DNA of 64,000 nucleotides from Halichondria panicea (GCF_963675165.1 NC_087379.1:2918201-2982200), one strand, 5' to 3'. Numbered from the stretch's first letter, positions 22,716 to 34,420 are shown. A program made the numbers and translations. Notes: a model not told the origin generated them from the letters alone.

Positions 22716-24475
22716 TCAGTTCTTTTGGGCAACAGTGAACTGATAATACTTCGAGTTACTGGTGGCGTTGACTGCAGAAGCATCTTGTACAATGTGTTTT
22801 TTCAGCACGGTCAAACCTTCAGTAAAAGAGAGTATGTTAATTTGCTATAATTTATAAGCGCTATGGCAGACAATACAAATGTAGCTGTACCAGCTGTCTT
22901 GCAAGCCATGTCAAGATCCTCAGACTCAAGGTAAAGGGGGTGCAGATTCTATTCCCCCTTCATTCACAGGCAGTGACAATAAGTATGCATCCTTTAGGCT
23001 TCAAATACCGACACACATTCTTAAAATAACGATAGAAAGTTTCCTTATCATCACATACTGCCTCCAGACAAAGATTAGTGTGGATAATGTCAAACTTCTC
23101 TTGGATATTATCGCCAAGGGGCTTGTCAGCTCTAGCATCACAGGGGGCCAATTGATGAATCTTGTCCCGGATTTCTTGCTCACGGAGGTCAACAGCATTA
23201 GGGTCACTATTGTCTTCGAGTGTTCTCACCACATACTCAATATATGGTTTCCAGTTGTGACCTTTTCAAATAAGGTCAAATAAAAGTATACACAACGCAT
23301 TTATAGCTAGCCTACGCCTTTCTTTTAATTACAGCGCCACTCTAATAGAAGCACCAATTGCAAGTCCTGCTTATTTTACAGTATTAGAGTGCCAAGTAAA
23401 TTATATATGTTTTGCTGGCGCTTAGGTAATTATTATAGCGCAGCCTGAAATCGAGGCTACATTATCTCTATTATACAGCCTCGTGGAACAGCTAACTATT
23501 ACGTTGCCACTCTAATGTAAGTGCCAACATTTTTTTGTGGCACTGTAGTCTATGAAGCACACCCCTCATTTATAATAGCGTGTCAACAACAATTTCTGTG
23601 CACTTCATAGTCTCACGAGCAGACGTGGGAGGGAGGGAATGTCTGGTCACTATTGCAGCAATTCCGTGGACCCCTGCCAGAATGTTGGCAATGCCAATCA
23701 GATTTGTCTACATTCCTCAGTGCCATGGAATTGCTGCAATAGTTACCAGACGTTCCATCTAGGACAAGTCCTGCTCGCGAGACTATGCACTTCACTGCTT
23801 TAATAGCTAGTTTCAGTCAACATTTTCTTCCTCCACCCCATGTTTCTAGCAAGACCCTTGGCAGTAAAAAGCGCAGTAATACAACACACTAAAAAAACTG
23901 CCTTTGAAAGCTTCCAAGCTCCTGGTGACATACAAAACGCTTCTATATAATTATATATGATGCGCAGTAGGCGTGAATGCTCAGCACAGGACTAAAAATC
24001 TCAGTGGGACGCTTTCCAGTGCTGGGTTAATTGCGGGGTGTCTGGGGCGAAACACGGATCAACTTGTGGCATAACATGTACACAGAATCGAAGTGATTTT
24101 GTGTGCACATGCTCCGTTTCCAATCCCCTTCCTTCTTATATCCATTACTTTACTCTACTCACCATCAGGATTCTTGCTTTTCCACAATTCTATTTCTGCC
24201 CTGCTGGTGTCTGCAAAGTCAGTGAAGGTGATGCTGCTAACGAATGGTGTAACACTGATCAGATCCCACACTGTTGGGCCCCCACCAAACTCAAGCATTG
24301 ATGTTTTTGTGGGGTCAAACTCCTTGCCATGCTCCTGGTAGAATGTGTGCCAACATTTGAGAATTGCAGCATGATACCACAGGTCATGCGGATCGGTGAA
24401 TCGCTGAAGATAAGCCTTACTATTGAAGTGGAGGTTAGTCTCCTCTCTGTATGACAGTACTTCTTGATCCTCCAT
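22716..24475 (-). pseudogene. NNMT/PNMT-family N-methyltransferase, block B copy (frameshifted)
   Basis: Exon 1 (24,475-24,163) is intact and nearly identical to the block-A copy, including FGGGPTVWDL. Exon 2 starts at 23,261 in the right phase and carries NLCLEAVC and YLKPKGCILIV. A deletion of about 19 bases after the TACE codons (near 22,960) then closes the frame, so the protein is truncated relative to copy A. The conserved C-terminal frame (LSFTEGLTVLKK to VAQKN-stop at 22,716) is still present downstream but out of register. It is probably a recent pseudogene, or makes a shortened enzyme lacking the last ~80 residues. Confidence 0.72.
23608..23785. mobile_element. 178-bp foldback element with perfect 9-bp target duplication
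   Basis: Termini TAGTCTCACGAGCAG and CTGCTCGCGAGACTA are inverted repeats extended by inner arms CTATTGCAGCAATTCC and GGAATTGCTGCAATAG. The flanks are TGCACTTCA at 23,599-23,607 and 23,786-23,794. It lies in the methyltransferase intron. The TAGYCTCR end and 9-bp duplication resemble the 47-52 bp foldbacks, suggesting one mobilising system. Confidence 0.8.
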
Positions 24476-24897
24476 ATCCCACAGCTTCAATGTCAGACCC
24501 AGTACTTTAATACAAGAGCTAGAGGTGAATAGCACTCCTTTTTCTGTTCTTTGTCACAATAGTTCAATAAGATAAAATAAGGAATAAATTGGAGGAACAA
24601 AGAAAGAAAGAAGGAAGAGACAGGAGAGCTTCCTTCTTTGTTCCTTCAATTTTCGCTTCTTAAGAACAGAAAAAGGAGAGGCTGCAAAGGAGGCTACATT
24701 AGTGGTTGAGCCACTTCATTCGTGGATAATATTTCGTGGTTGCTGCTTGCAAAGGTAGGCAAGATCACTTCATTTGTGGGTAAAATATTTGTGGTCAGAG
24801 CTTCAACTACGAAATTACCAGCTATACAGTAATTATAGTACTGAACATTTTCTTATACACTATGGCACAACAAAATTAATGCAGTTAACAACACAGA

Positions 24898-27800
24898 CTA
24901 TAGTGATTGATTGACGGTAGTAGCAGTCAATAGATACCCGCTGTGTCCACTCATGTTCATCAGGGGGTGGGTACGCTCCTCAAGAACCTAGGGTGAGAGA
25001 AAGCATCAAAAGTAAAAGTAAGTATAATTATTATGGGACTACCGTATAGCAGGAAATGTTCGTAAGGTGCAAAATTTCGCATTTTTAAGGGCAGAGCAGT
25101 TAACGTGAAAATTAAAAACTGGGGTAAACTCCCAAGCACCGGTATTTCACATACAAAAGCTATTGGCCGGTGTGGTTTCCTGGCATTGAACCGCGAATAT
25201 TAGAAACCCACAAACATTTCTGCTGAGGGCTCTTGAGACAAATAGCGAAAATGTGTACCTGCAAAAATTTCCTGCTATAACTGCATTTTTACCGAGGATA
25301 GCCAAATTTAAAACCGTCAAATTAAAGTATTCCAGTGGACACGTCATTGCAGCAGTAGCCATGCCTGAGACACCAAATTTAAAAACGCCAAGTCAGTTCA
25401 AACGGCTTATTCGCCAAATACAATACCCGCTAAATTTTCCACTTATAAAGTATTTCCCTAGGGGTGTTTCAAAATGTGGTATTGTAGTAGTTGATACAGT
25501 GTATATTTATTATTATTATTATATAAAAGAAACCCTTTTTAAGCCTTCTATACACCTAGTCTGCTGGATTGCACACCTATATTAAAATGCTCGACTACAC
25601 TACACTGTACAACCCTCCCACACACAATGTTGCTGACACACACCTGATAATGTCTCATCCAGCTCTCAGAGATCTGGATGTTGAACGCCAGGCCGGATTC
25701 TTTTAGGTTCTTGTAGCACTGGATCAGAGGCTGTGGGGAGGATAGACTATTGATCATGAGATAGCATTCATTCTATTATTGGTCGTGGACCAGGAAGCCA
25801 AATATCGTATATTATGCTTGATCAGAGACCGCGACTAAATGTTTCATTTTTCTGGCAGAGGAGGCACAATTCGAGAGAGGCGTTTAATACTTAGGCCTAC
25901 TAACACCCCAGCTAATTAGCACCACGGGTGCTGATGCCTCGGTGGATGTGTCAAAGCTACATAATAAACATGCAGCTACTAAGTTTTGCTGTGTGCTGGC
26001 TATAAATATTTATTCTGTAATCTGTAATCAATCACAGGGCCAGGGAAAGTCAAAGAGTGGGAAATGATCTACCCATGATTGAGGATGCCAAAAGTAAAAT
26101 TAATGGCTGTTGTAGTACAGTAGAGCCTTGCAGCTCTCTTCTCACTCTTGCAGCTACCAATAGCTATAGCGTTCTAGTGCAGAGCTAACTACTAAGTAGA
26201 GTAGCAACACTCGATCCATGGACAAGTTTTGCTACGCACTTTTCTGAAAAAGCTGCAATAACATTCCAAGTAGGCATTATTTTGCAAATCCATGAATTAA
26301 AATCCAAGAAAACATGACTAGAAGTCTATAGAAACTCTTATTTACACTTCATTGCCTTGAGCAGCTGTAGTAATCTACACACACACAAACACATTACCGT
26401 ATGCCTTGCTTGCGCATGCGCACCAAGGCATAACAACCTTTAATTTGTTATCACAAGTTTTTTTCACCTGTACAAACTCGAACTCTGCCATGAGAAGTCT
26501 TCTAACAAGCTGCTACCTAGCTAGCTGCTATCGTATAGATACCAGTATAATATGGCTGCCAAGTGCAGAGACATAGCCTTAAATTCCACTAAAGCTGCTA
26601 TTTGAGACGGCTTCTATTGCACTGAAGATAGAGAAGATAGACTGTAGGGAGGCTACTATTTCAGTATGGCCTTTACACAAGAGCCTTCCCTCCATATACG
26701 GTACACTACAATATTAACAAGAGTACATAAGTAAAAATAAGAATTCCGACGATCAAAGACAATTTGATCAAGTATTGTCTTTGATTGTTAGCACCATTAG
26801 TTTCATAATTAATGCTTATAATAATTATTAGTAACGCCCACTGACCTCTAGTATGTGGTAGTAGACGACAATAGGCCGTGATGGAGCAAGGAGGTGAACC
26901 AGTGACATGAGTACTGGCTCGGGGTGGAACCGAGATGCTATCACTAACCTGGAATGGGGTGTACCCTGTCAACAAGCACACACATTTCATGAAGAATGGC
27001 ATCATTATATGCAAGTGAAAAACTTTTGCGAATGACCTCACAATGAGAGTTACTTTTGCGTTCTGGCAAGGATCGTGATGTCATACACGTTACATGTACA
27101 ACTACTGGTATGGGCGGGTTTTTGCGATGCGAAAATTAATGATTAACAATCGCAACATTTGCATTTTTTGTTGTTGTTTGCAAAACATTCTAGTAATACG
27201 GTCAGTCAAAATTTACCCGTCCATTTTCTTCTGAGACAAGAGTTCAGCTGCCTCTCTGTAAGCATCTTCTTTCTTTTGCCTCTTTTCCTGTTTATCCTAT
27301 ATACAGAATATCATTATAATTTATATGATAAGTCGTTGTGTTTCATAACCAACCATTCTTTGAGGTGTCTTTGTACCAGTTTCATCCAACCGGTGGTCAG
27401 CTAGCTTAGGACGCTTGCAAGCAGGTTGCTGGTTGTGGTCGTGGTCTTCACTTGGCTGAAAAGAGAACACAAAACATTATAACTATACGCAAATTGGGCA
27501 AAAAAATTGCCACAAGAAAATCAAGCAAAAATTCTAGTTACAGTATAGAGTACTTTAGCAAAATGAATATGAAAGTCGGATACGTATAGTAAGTTGTGTC
27601 ATACTAGGGCAACCTTTTCATTTTTCTGCTCACTCCCAGTTTCACTAACTTCAACATCCATCGACATTCTTTCACTTTCAGTATTAACCGGTTTTTCCTC
27701 AACACCCTCCCCATCCTTGGACCCCTCTCGGACGCAACACTCGTCACCTCTCACTTTGTCCCCATTGACATCTATTTTTAACTCGGCCAGTGTTTGACTG

Positions 27801-30800
27801 AGTACGATGGAGGAGCTCTGTTGCTCTGGGCTCAACAGGGAACCTATTCGGTGTATAGGGTACATCTTTAGAATGGAGAGGTCTTGCTCTGAGAGGTGGC
27901 CAAAATTGTTCAGAATCAATCTGTAAGGACCATGAAAATAATAAATAGCTAATAATCTGGAGCTATGTCAATAAATTTCGCAATAAACTGTTCAAGAGAT
28001 AACTGCCCCAGATTAGAAAACTCTATAATAATTATTATAGTCAAGATACCTGCTTTTTCTATAGAATATAAAATCCGGATTCACCTGACAGGAAAATCTC
28101 CAAAGAAAATTTGGACAAGATTTCCATACCCTGCATGCATAAAGAAATACAGTTAATGGAGTTTACTGTACCAAGATACAATGGCATGATGTTTCTTACC
28201 TCCCATTCTCTCTAGCAGGGCACCAGTGAGGAAGCCTTGGGTAGTCTCCATGACAATCACATTAGAGTTTGCCTGTACATTGCTCATGGTGAGCATCTGA
28301 GCGAGAGAATCCTCTCGGAGAAAGCTGAGGGGAGGGGTAGACTTTGGTACATGTAACACTGATACCATAACTAGTGATTAAGGCATTAGTTTTCCACTAA
28401 CTAGTACAAGTGCAACATTAACAAACAAGCCCTAGCGCAATCACTGAGAAAAATACAACAACAGCCAAGCACCCTACGTACAATCAAATGTAGGAATCCA
28501 CGCTACATGTACGTACAGTCAGCAACAAATGCGAAATTTCATTGCATGAACAACAGGAATGTAGACAATGGAACGTTCATCTGATACACTCACCATATCT
28601 TGGAGGGTGCTACATCTCGATACATTTCACACAGGAGTCGAGTCGAGGGTCTAATGATGCGGAACACTGGGTTGTGCCTGTTATGTGTGGAGGGGGTGGG
28701 CATGAGACACACAATATCAATATGCAGATTATGCGCTTTGGTTCAGACTTACTTCCTTTCTTTCTTGCGAATGTACTTTTCTTGAGAGAATTTTGTCTTC
28801 TCCTTGAATGAGCTGCTATGCTCAACGATGGTCTCAACAATAGCCTGTGGAACAAGTTCTTTCACACATCACGTTTTGCTGGTTGGCTTTCTACTGGTTA
28901 AAATTAACTGCTGCTACCAACTGTTACTAATAGTAGGAGTAGTGTATCTAATATGTCCGCCACAAAACTAAAATAGGCTTATGCATGCTATGTTACACAT
29001 ATACAGAATGGACAGATGTAAAAGCAATAATACTAGAAGGCGTACCTGACCTTTGACACCCTGTCCTTTCATTGTCACCACATCTTCCTCCGTGAGCCCT
29101 TGTGCCGCTCCGTCGTCAAATACTCCTCTGTTGTCAGCTGCACTGCTTGTCTCCCCTGTATGGAGTGAGTGTAGGGATGTGAGATGTATGTGGGGTGGGG
29201 GGAGTGGCGTTGGCTTGTTGCTAGCTTTATTGGGTATATATATACAGACATACAAAGTGGCAAATACAATATAGGTACATGTATGTTATGGCTTAAGGAT
29301 CAGTATGTCCATCCACCTTTTAGTTTGTCAGCCAGTTCTTCTGTATTGTCGCTCACAAGGACCAACTGTTTCATGTCAACCTTGAAACTGCTCCCATAGT
29401 AACATCCAAGCGCTCCATCGGGGTAGAAACCAACTTTGTCAAAGTTCAATTTCCTGTCAATGAAAGCTATTATAATTAAGGACTTTGATATGAGCATTAA
29501 CTTTTAAAGCTCGAAACTAGGACATTTTTCAACTATAGATAAGCTACTGCAAGAGATCTCATCTCTGATTCTGAGAATAAGTAGCCTAGTACCAAGAGCA
29601 GATAAGAAGAGAAGAGTGTCGAACTACCGATAATTCTACGCAACAACTATGCACAAAGTAACATGACTCGTACTAGCCTCCTTCACAAGGCCTAATTGTT
29701 AGGCCTGCTACTGACTGCTTGCGCATGCGCAAAATTATTGGATAATATTCCCGTAATGTTTCCCATTAAACTGAATTTTTACCCGAATTATATCCTGAAT
29801 AACATAATTATACAGACAAAGAATACTCTTCATAAAGTCAGACACAGAGCTATATAGCTAGCTAGCTAGAGACAGAGCTGTATTGGTTACAGCAGCAATT
29901 TCTTTCTGATAGAGTCGACTTTCACCAAGGTTAGTGTCAGATGGGCGTGGCCTATCCATGTAGCTATATAGGCTATTGTCAGCCTTCCCCTCCGTTCAGA
30001 GGATTGTTATCCACACTGTTGCAGGCTGTGAGTCCTTTGTTAACATAGTAGGCTAAGGGTAGCTATTAGAATGCTATCACACGGGCTACAATCACACCTC
30101 TATCCACTTTCTTCAATCCACTTCCGTTCGTTTTGACGTCATTGTTTTACTGAGCAAAATACAATGGTATCCGAATTACCCACTTTCTGGGTAATAGGTG
30201 GCGCATGCGCAAACAGTCGATACCAGGCCCTCTCTTAGCGGCCTGGAATCGAGGCTAGACTCGTACGTGATGAAGTATTGTGAAATTACTAGTAATCTCC
30301 TAGTAAATGTTAAACATTATGTTTTTAGGGGTGTGGTAATTGAACATGACATGATTCTAACTAGTCGTTCGCATTCAAGGTTCAGATTCTGCTCACTGCA
30401 CACTAATAGAAGTTAAATCACTTGCAATCTTTACTTACTGCTAACAATTTGTGTGTTGCGTAATGGATGCCCAAGCTTAATCAATTTGTGCGTTGCTCAC
30501 GTGTCATTGACTTTGTGCACAGTTGTCGTGTAGATCATCAGTAGTTCGACACTCTTCTTCTTACCGTCTTTCTTCTAATTACAGAACCACTCCAATAGGA
30601 AAACCAACTCACAGTTTTTTTTATTCTATTTATGAACCATTTCCATTTCGTAATTATTTTATTGTGGTGCTTAGTTAATTAGAACAGACGAACGTATTAG
30701 TTAGCACGAGCATAACCGGTTATAAAATACAGTTAGCATAGCTTCAAGCACATATTCTGCAAGCAGTTAAATGCTGCTGTTGATGATATACATTCAATAG

Positions 30801-32137
30801 AACTACTTTGAGTGCAGATATAGCTGAATCACAAACGTGTGAGGTCTTGAAACTTTTGTAATCGAATATTTTGTTCTTTTTGTTAGCTCCACCCTAGATA
30901 GTAGAGGAAGGGGATTGGAAACGGGATCACGTGAGCTTATGCTTGCAATGTAAGGCATCTGGGACCGTGCGCGTTGCAACCTATGACACCTTGAGGTGTG
31001 ATTTTACTGGTTTTGAGGTCAAGAGAAGCTTTTGAAAAGAAGCAAACGAGAGGATACTAGGTAAGTAAATGTATGAATAGCCCTATAATTTGTCTTGAGG
31101 CATGGCTAGGTACAAAATGAAACATTATTACTAGCTAGAAGTCATGTTCACTCTTGGTAGCACACAAAATTTGAAGATTTTACAACACTTAGCTTCTTCT
31201 TTTTATTTGTGGGGTAAGAACTGACATATGAATTGCATCTATTGTAAATGAATGGTTACAGTAGTAGTACATGATGTTATTTTATTGCTTCAGCTACATA
31301 TATTGGAAGTGGGGATATCATACTTCTTGAGTTATTGACCGATTTGTTGATTTTCACTAGCCATCTTTGCGGGGTAGCATCTCCATAACTAAGCTGAGTT
31401 TATATTCGAGACTCGGCAATATTAAAGATCAATGTCCATATTATTGCTTCCAATGCATTAGATTTTGAAAATCACTATTCATGCTCTGATTTTGTCACCG
31501 CAGTGTCGATGTGTGGCAAGAACTTGGACTGAGAAATCACTGGAAGAACATTGATAATTCATGTATAATTATGTTTAGACCATGCTTATACCTTATATTG
31601 ATTGTTCATTGTTGTCTATGCATGACCATAAGCTTGCTTTAAGCTTTTAGTTTAGCATAAACTGCCATTAGTGCACAAAAAGTTTATTGCAAGCTCAGCA
31701 CTTCAAGTTGCATCCATGGTCGCGGCTATAATTGAGGTTGTAGCAAGGACGGTCCGTGTGAAATAGTGCTAATTGCCTGTGTTTCCAATCCCCTTCCTCT
31801 ACTATCTATGGCTCCATCCTATTTGATCTAAGAACCGTTCCTCAAAAATAATTCTTTCGTCGTTCCAAATGTGGACCATTTCCATTACTTTTTTTGGTGC
31901 TGTAATTAGAACAAAGACGTACCTGTACCTATACTCTCTTCTGACATACTCTTGTTATAATTATAGTTACCTAATCACAGAGACTCATTCTTTAATTTTA
32001 ATACTATAGACTTACTTTCCTTTCTTGTAGACTTACTTTCCTTTCTTGAGCTTGAAGAGTCTGTAGGTTTTGTCCCTCTGAGCAAGAACTATTGCACCCT
32101 CTGCTATTACTATACTGTCTGAGCGTTGAACAGCCAT
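24898..32137 (-). CDS. TRMT6: TRM6, non-catalytic subunit of tRNA m1A58 methyltransferase
   Basis: Partner of the catalytic subunit TRM61 in the complex that makes 1-methyladenosine at tRNA position 58, nuclear in other eukaryotes. Thirteen exons, all joining in phase to 487 codons (human about 497): 32137-32037, 29453-29317, 29155-29046, 28844-28753, 28677-28594, 28324-28200, 28130-28085, 27920-27614, 27455-27354, 27296-27217, 26948-26846, 25730-25644, 24987-24898. Family landmarks are AEGAIVLAQRDK near the start, the KEKTKFSQEKYIRKKERK stretch, SLAQMLTMSNVQ, GFLTGALLERMGG, a polar acidic insert, DGLVIASRFHPEPVLMSL, LAPSRPIVVYY, and the C-terminal SESWMRHYQVLEERTHP with GHSGYLLTATTV. Intron 1 is 2.6 kb and full of repeats; the others are short. 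It is divergent from the death-fold gene, 284 bp away. Confidence 0.93.
25040..25280. mobile_element. MITE-like repeat in TRM6 intron 12
   Basis: It begins TACCGTATAGCAGGAAATGTTCG and ends in the near-complement AAAATTTCCTGCTATA. This is a TACCGTAT-family miniature element inside a TRM6 intron. The remaining intron sequence to 25,643 shows no gene. Confidence 0.55.
27010..27202. mobile_element. 5'-truncated MITE next to TRM6 exon 10
   Basis: It shares GTGAAAAACTTTTGCGAATGA, GCGTTCTGGCAAGGATCGTG and the terminal CAAAACATTCTAGTAATACGG with the complete elements at 39,420-39,639 and 52,010-52,229. The left terminus is missing. The right terminus lies 15 bases from the exon 10 splice donor (27,217). 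Confidence 0.65.
29454..32036. other. TRM6 intron 1 with repeats
   Basis: No exon is visible in this 2.6 kb. It contains a foldback related to the 47-52 bp family (about 30,217-30,255, arms ATACCAGGCC and GGCCTGGAATCGAGGCTA). A repeat TTCTAATTACAG..CCACTC..AATAG at about 30,570-30,690 is shared with the methyltransferase introns (10,270-10,390; 23,312-23,440). Two inverted 28-bp arms (30,892-30,919 and 31,780-31,808) carry GGAAGGGGATTGGAAAC. TGCGCATGCGCA-type palindromes are at 29,718 and 30,192. Confidence 0.6.
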
Positions 32138-32421
32138 CCTCGACAGTCTATATACTCGATCGCAAGTACAAGTCTCCTGTTCACCTATTTGCCACGTGGT
32201 TAATTTATAGAGGGCGGTTGAAGCTTGAAGCCGTAAACATGACAGTGGGAAGTTCCCCCCCTTGATTGCCTGTATCGTTGGGATATCCACACGACTTTTC
32301 TCCCCTTCTTCTCCCATATATACCCCCGGCCCCCCCATACTACATTACTTAAAATTGGATGAAGGTATGATTTGCGAGTAACATAACATATCATGAACGT
32401 GTGTCCTCTATCAGAATCAGA
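32138..32421. promoter_or_regulatory. Putative bidirectional promoter between TRM6 and the death-fold gene
   Basis: The two start codons are head-to-head and 284 bp apart, so both promoters must lie here or overlap the first exons. I see no convincing TATA box. The call rests on gene arrangement only. Confidence 0.45.
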
Positions 32422-33871
32422 ATGAGCACACCTGAGTATAGGACAATGGTTCGTTGTACCGTCAGCCTTACAAACACACTGGCAGGCGACATAAAAAATA
32501 TGGGGGACTTGTTTTTTCAAGAAGGTTTCATCTCGCCTGGTGTTCACGAAATCACAAGGTCACATATTAAAGAGCCAGCGGAGAAAGCTCGCGAGCTTGT
32601 TGGAGCTCTAACGAGTAAGGTGAAGACGTCGAGATGTTTCCATGATATTGTGCGCATACTGATGAAGCAAGGAGACTGGATCAATGATCTTATTGAAAAA
32701 CTGAGAATAGAGTATAAAGGTAAGTAAGACTATGTAAGACTATGTTCAGTGAATTCCACATTTTTTTCAGAAAATGATGGGAAGAACTTTCCAGTAATAG
32801 GTCGAAAGAGTGTTCAAAGTGCTAGCCCTCCTCACAGTGGTGAGTGTCTTTCCTCCTGGGCAGCCATTTCCATCTGAAGCCCCCCCCTCCCAGTGTGTGT
32901 ATGCCATTTCAATTGAGGTAGACTTTTCTTTACCAGCTTTTGTCGAGTTCTTGGAAAACCTAGCTGTTACTAGTAGTAAAAAGCTCTCGTAAACTACTGT
33001 AAAATGTATCAGCTTGTAAATGCTTGTATATCAGCTTGTAAGAAGCTTGTAAAATGCTTTTGTATCAGCTTGGCTGAAAATGCAGGTAAGCAACTTTTGT
33101 TGTGCTATGTTCTCTTATAAGTCATACATATCTCTTGTGACACAGGCTCACGGGAAAACAACAGTTATAGGAATGGTGCCAACAACAGGAAAAAAACTCA
33201 AAAGACCTTTCCTCAGAAAGATAGAGAAGGGCATTCATGTAACTCAACAATTTCAGATAATCGTGGAGGTATTTTAATTTTTTATTTCAAATCAATGACT
33301 CTGGTGTTTTGCAGGTTTCTTGACATACTGTGTTCTTCCGATCATGACCATATCATTCATTACGGCAGTTATATATATCGGCTATATGGTATTTTGCGTG
33401 TGGTCTACGAATGCAATTTGCCCAGGCAATCAGAGTGCAGGTTTCTTGACCAACAAAAACAATGCTAGACAACATTCAAAGGAAGGAACAGGTAAGCTTG
33501 CCATTAACCAGTTTGTGTTATTGCATTGCATGCTGCCATGCTGTATGTGTATTACAGACATCTGCCATCGTATTGTCACCCAAGAAGACAAGAAGCTCGT
33601 TCACATGTCGCTTAGTATAGTCGGCGACTGGTCAGATCTGTGTTTGTATCTCGATGTCAAAGATAAGATTCGGAATGCATTAAAATATGCTGCTAAGCAA
33701 GTGCAACAAAAGAGAACTGAATGCGTGGATGCTTATTTGGAGGACACAGTGCCACTGTGCTTTGAGAAGGTGGTGAAAGTGCTGTGTGTGCTAAACCAGT
33801 CCAACCGTGCTAAAGAGTTGGCAGAAAAGAAAGACGTGGACTTTTTGACCGTTTGTGAACCGGCACTATGA
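32422..33871 (+). CDS. Death-fold / transmembrane / death-domain protein
   Basis: Five exons joining in phase to 326 codons: 32422-32719, 32771-32839, 33146-33268, 33315-33491, 33558-33871. Residues ~1-99 form a helical death-fold (CARD-like) module with the pattern DLFFQEGFISPGVHEITR and HDIVRILMKQGDW. A polar linker follows, then one strong hydrophobic segment in exon 4 (YCVLPIMTISFITAVIYIG, then YMVFCVW). The C-terminal ~100 residues look like a death domain: SLSIVGDWSDLCLYLDV, then YAAKQVQQKRTEC and NRAKELAEKKDV. It would be a membrane adaptor or receptor in cell-death or immune signalling, by domain logic only. There is no signal peptide and no extracellular ligand domain. The last intron (66 nt, GTAAGC...TTACAG) is a multiple of three without a stop, so retention would add about 22 hydrophobic residues. 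Confidence 0.72.
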
Positions 33872-34072
33872 AACAATTTGTATAGTTATTTTTTACATTT
33901 TGTACTGATTAGATCTATAATATTTTGTATTTTGTAACTTACTTGGTGCAGCTTAATTGTGGTTTTTTGTGGGCTGCAAGTTTCCTCATTGAGGAGGAAG
34001 CCGGAAGGTCATTTTAGTATACGCCCTTGGTAGTACATGTACAGCTAGACAGTGTCAGAGTAAGCAGAATTC

Positions 34073-34420
34073 ATGCTGAGGGAGTTGATAGTAGTGTTGG
34101 TCTTGGCCCTGAGCCTCTATTTTGAGGTGGCCCAAAGTGCCCCTGCAAGACAAGATCTCCTGACCAGAAGATTGCAGTTGTTAAAAATGAGAGAGAAAGC
34201 AAGGGAGCAAAAAGATACATCAAATGATATCGATCATCATTAATTTGTTCAGAAAGCCAGACAAACAAATATCTCCAATAAGCCGCTTGCAGAAGTTATC
34301 CATTACTTGTTAAATCCGTCTGCAGGCCCAATCCTGAACCACCCTGTTGATATTGGTGTTCTCAGAAAATTATTGGCTGGGAATAAAAGTTTCGACTTAT
34401 CCTCTCGTCAGAAGAGCTGA
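34073..34420 (+). pseudogene. Small secreted-protein frame interrupted by one in-frame TAA
   Basis: An ATG at 34,073 opens a 56-codon frame with a clear signal peptide (MLRELIVVLVLALSLYFEVA, likely cleaved near AQSAPA), then basic residues (RRLQLLKMREKAREQKD) and TAA at 34,241. The same frame continues after the stop for 58 codons (FVQKARQTNISNKPLAEV, then IHYLLNPSAGPILNHPVD, LLAGNKSF) to TGA at 34,418, with protein-like composition throughout. I found no GT-AG intron that would skip the TAA. It may be a recently dead gene, a readthrough product, or a genuine 56-residue secreted peptide with a decayed tail. I do not recognise the family. Confidence 0.5.

Larger units (their letters stand above)
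12725..24615. repeat. Segmental duplication, block B
   Basis: Second copy of the receptor/methyltransferase block, collinear with 1-11,760. Block-specific differences include a single copy of the ~500-bp 5' repeat, a local ~74-bp tandem duplication at 13,227-13,371, extra insertions at 12,857, 17,324, 20,136, 22,314 and 23,608, and absence of the 10,466 foldback. Stretches 12,913-14,449, 15,488-16,560, 17,585-18,645, 19,603-20,854 and 21,877-22,715 are spacers without a recognisable gene. Confidence 0.93.

Noticed and set aside
24038-24341. Plus-strand frames opposite methyltransferase exon 1
   Set aside because: Antisense of a conserved exon; also seen in block A at 11,133-11,486.
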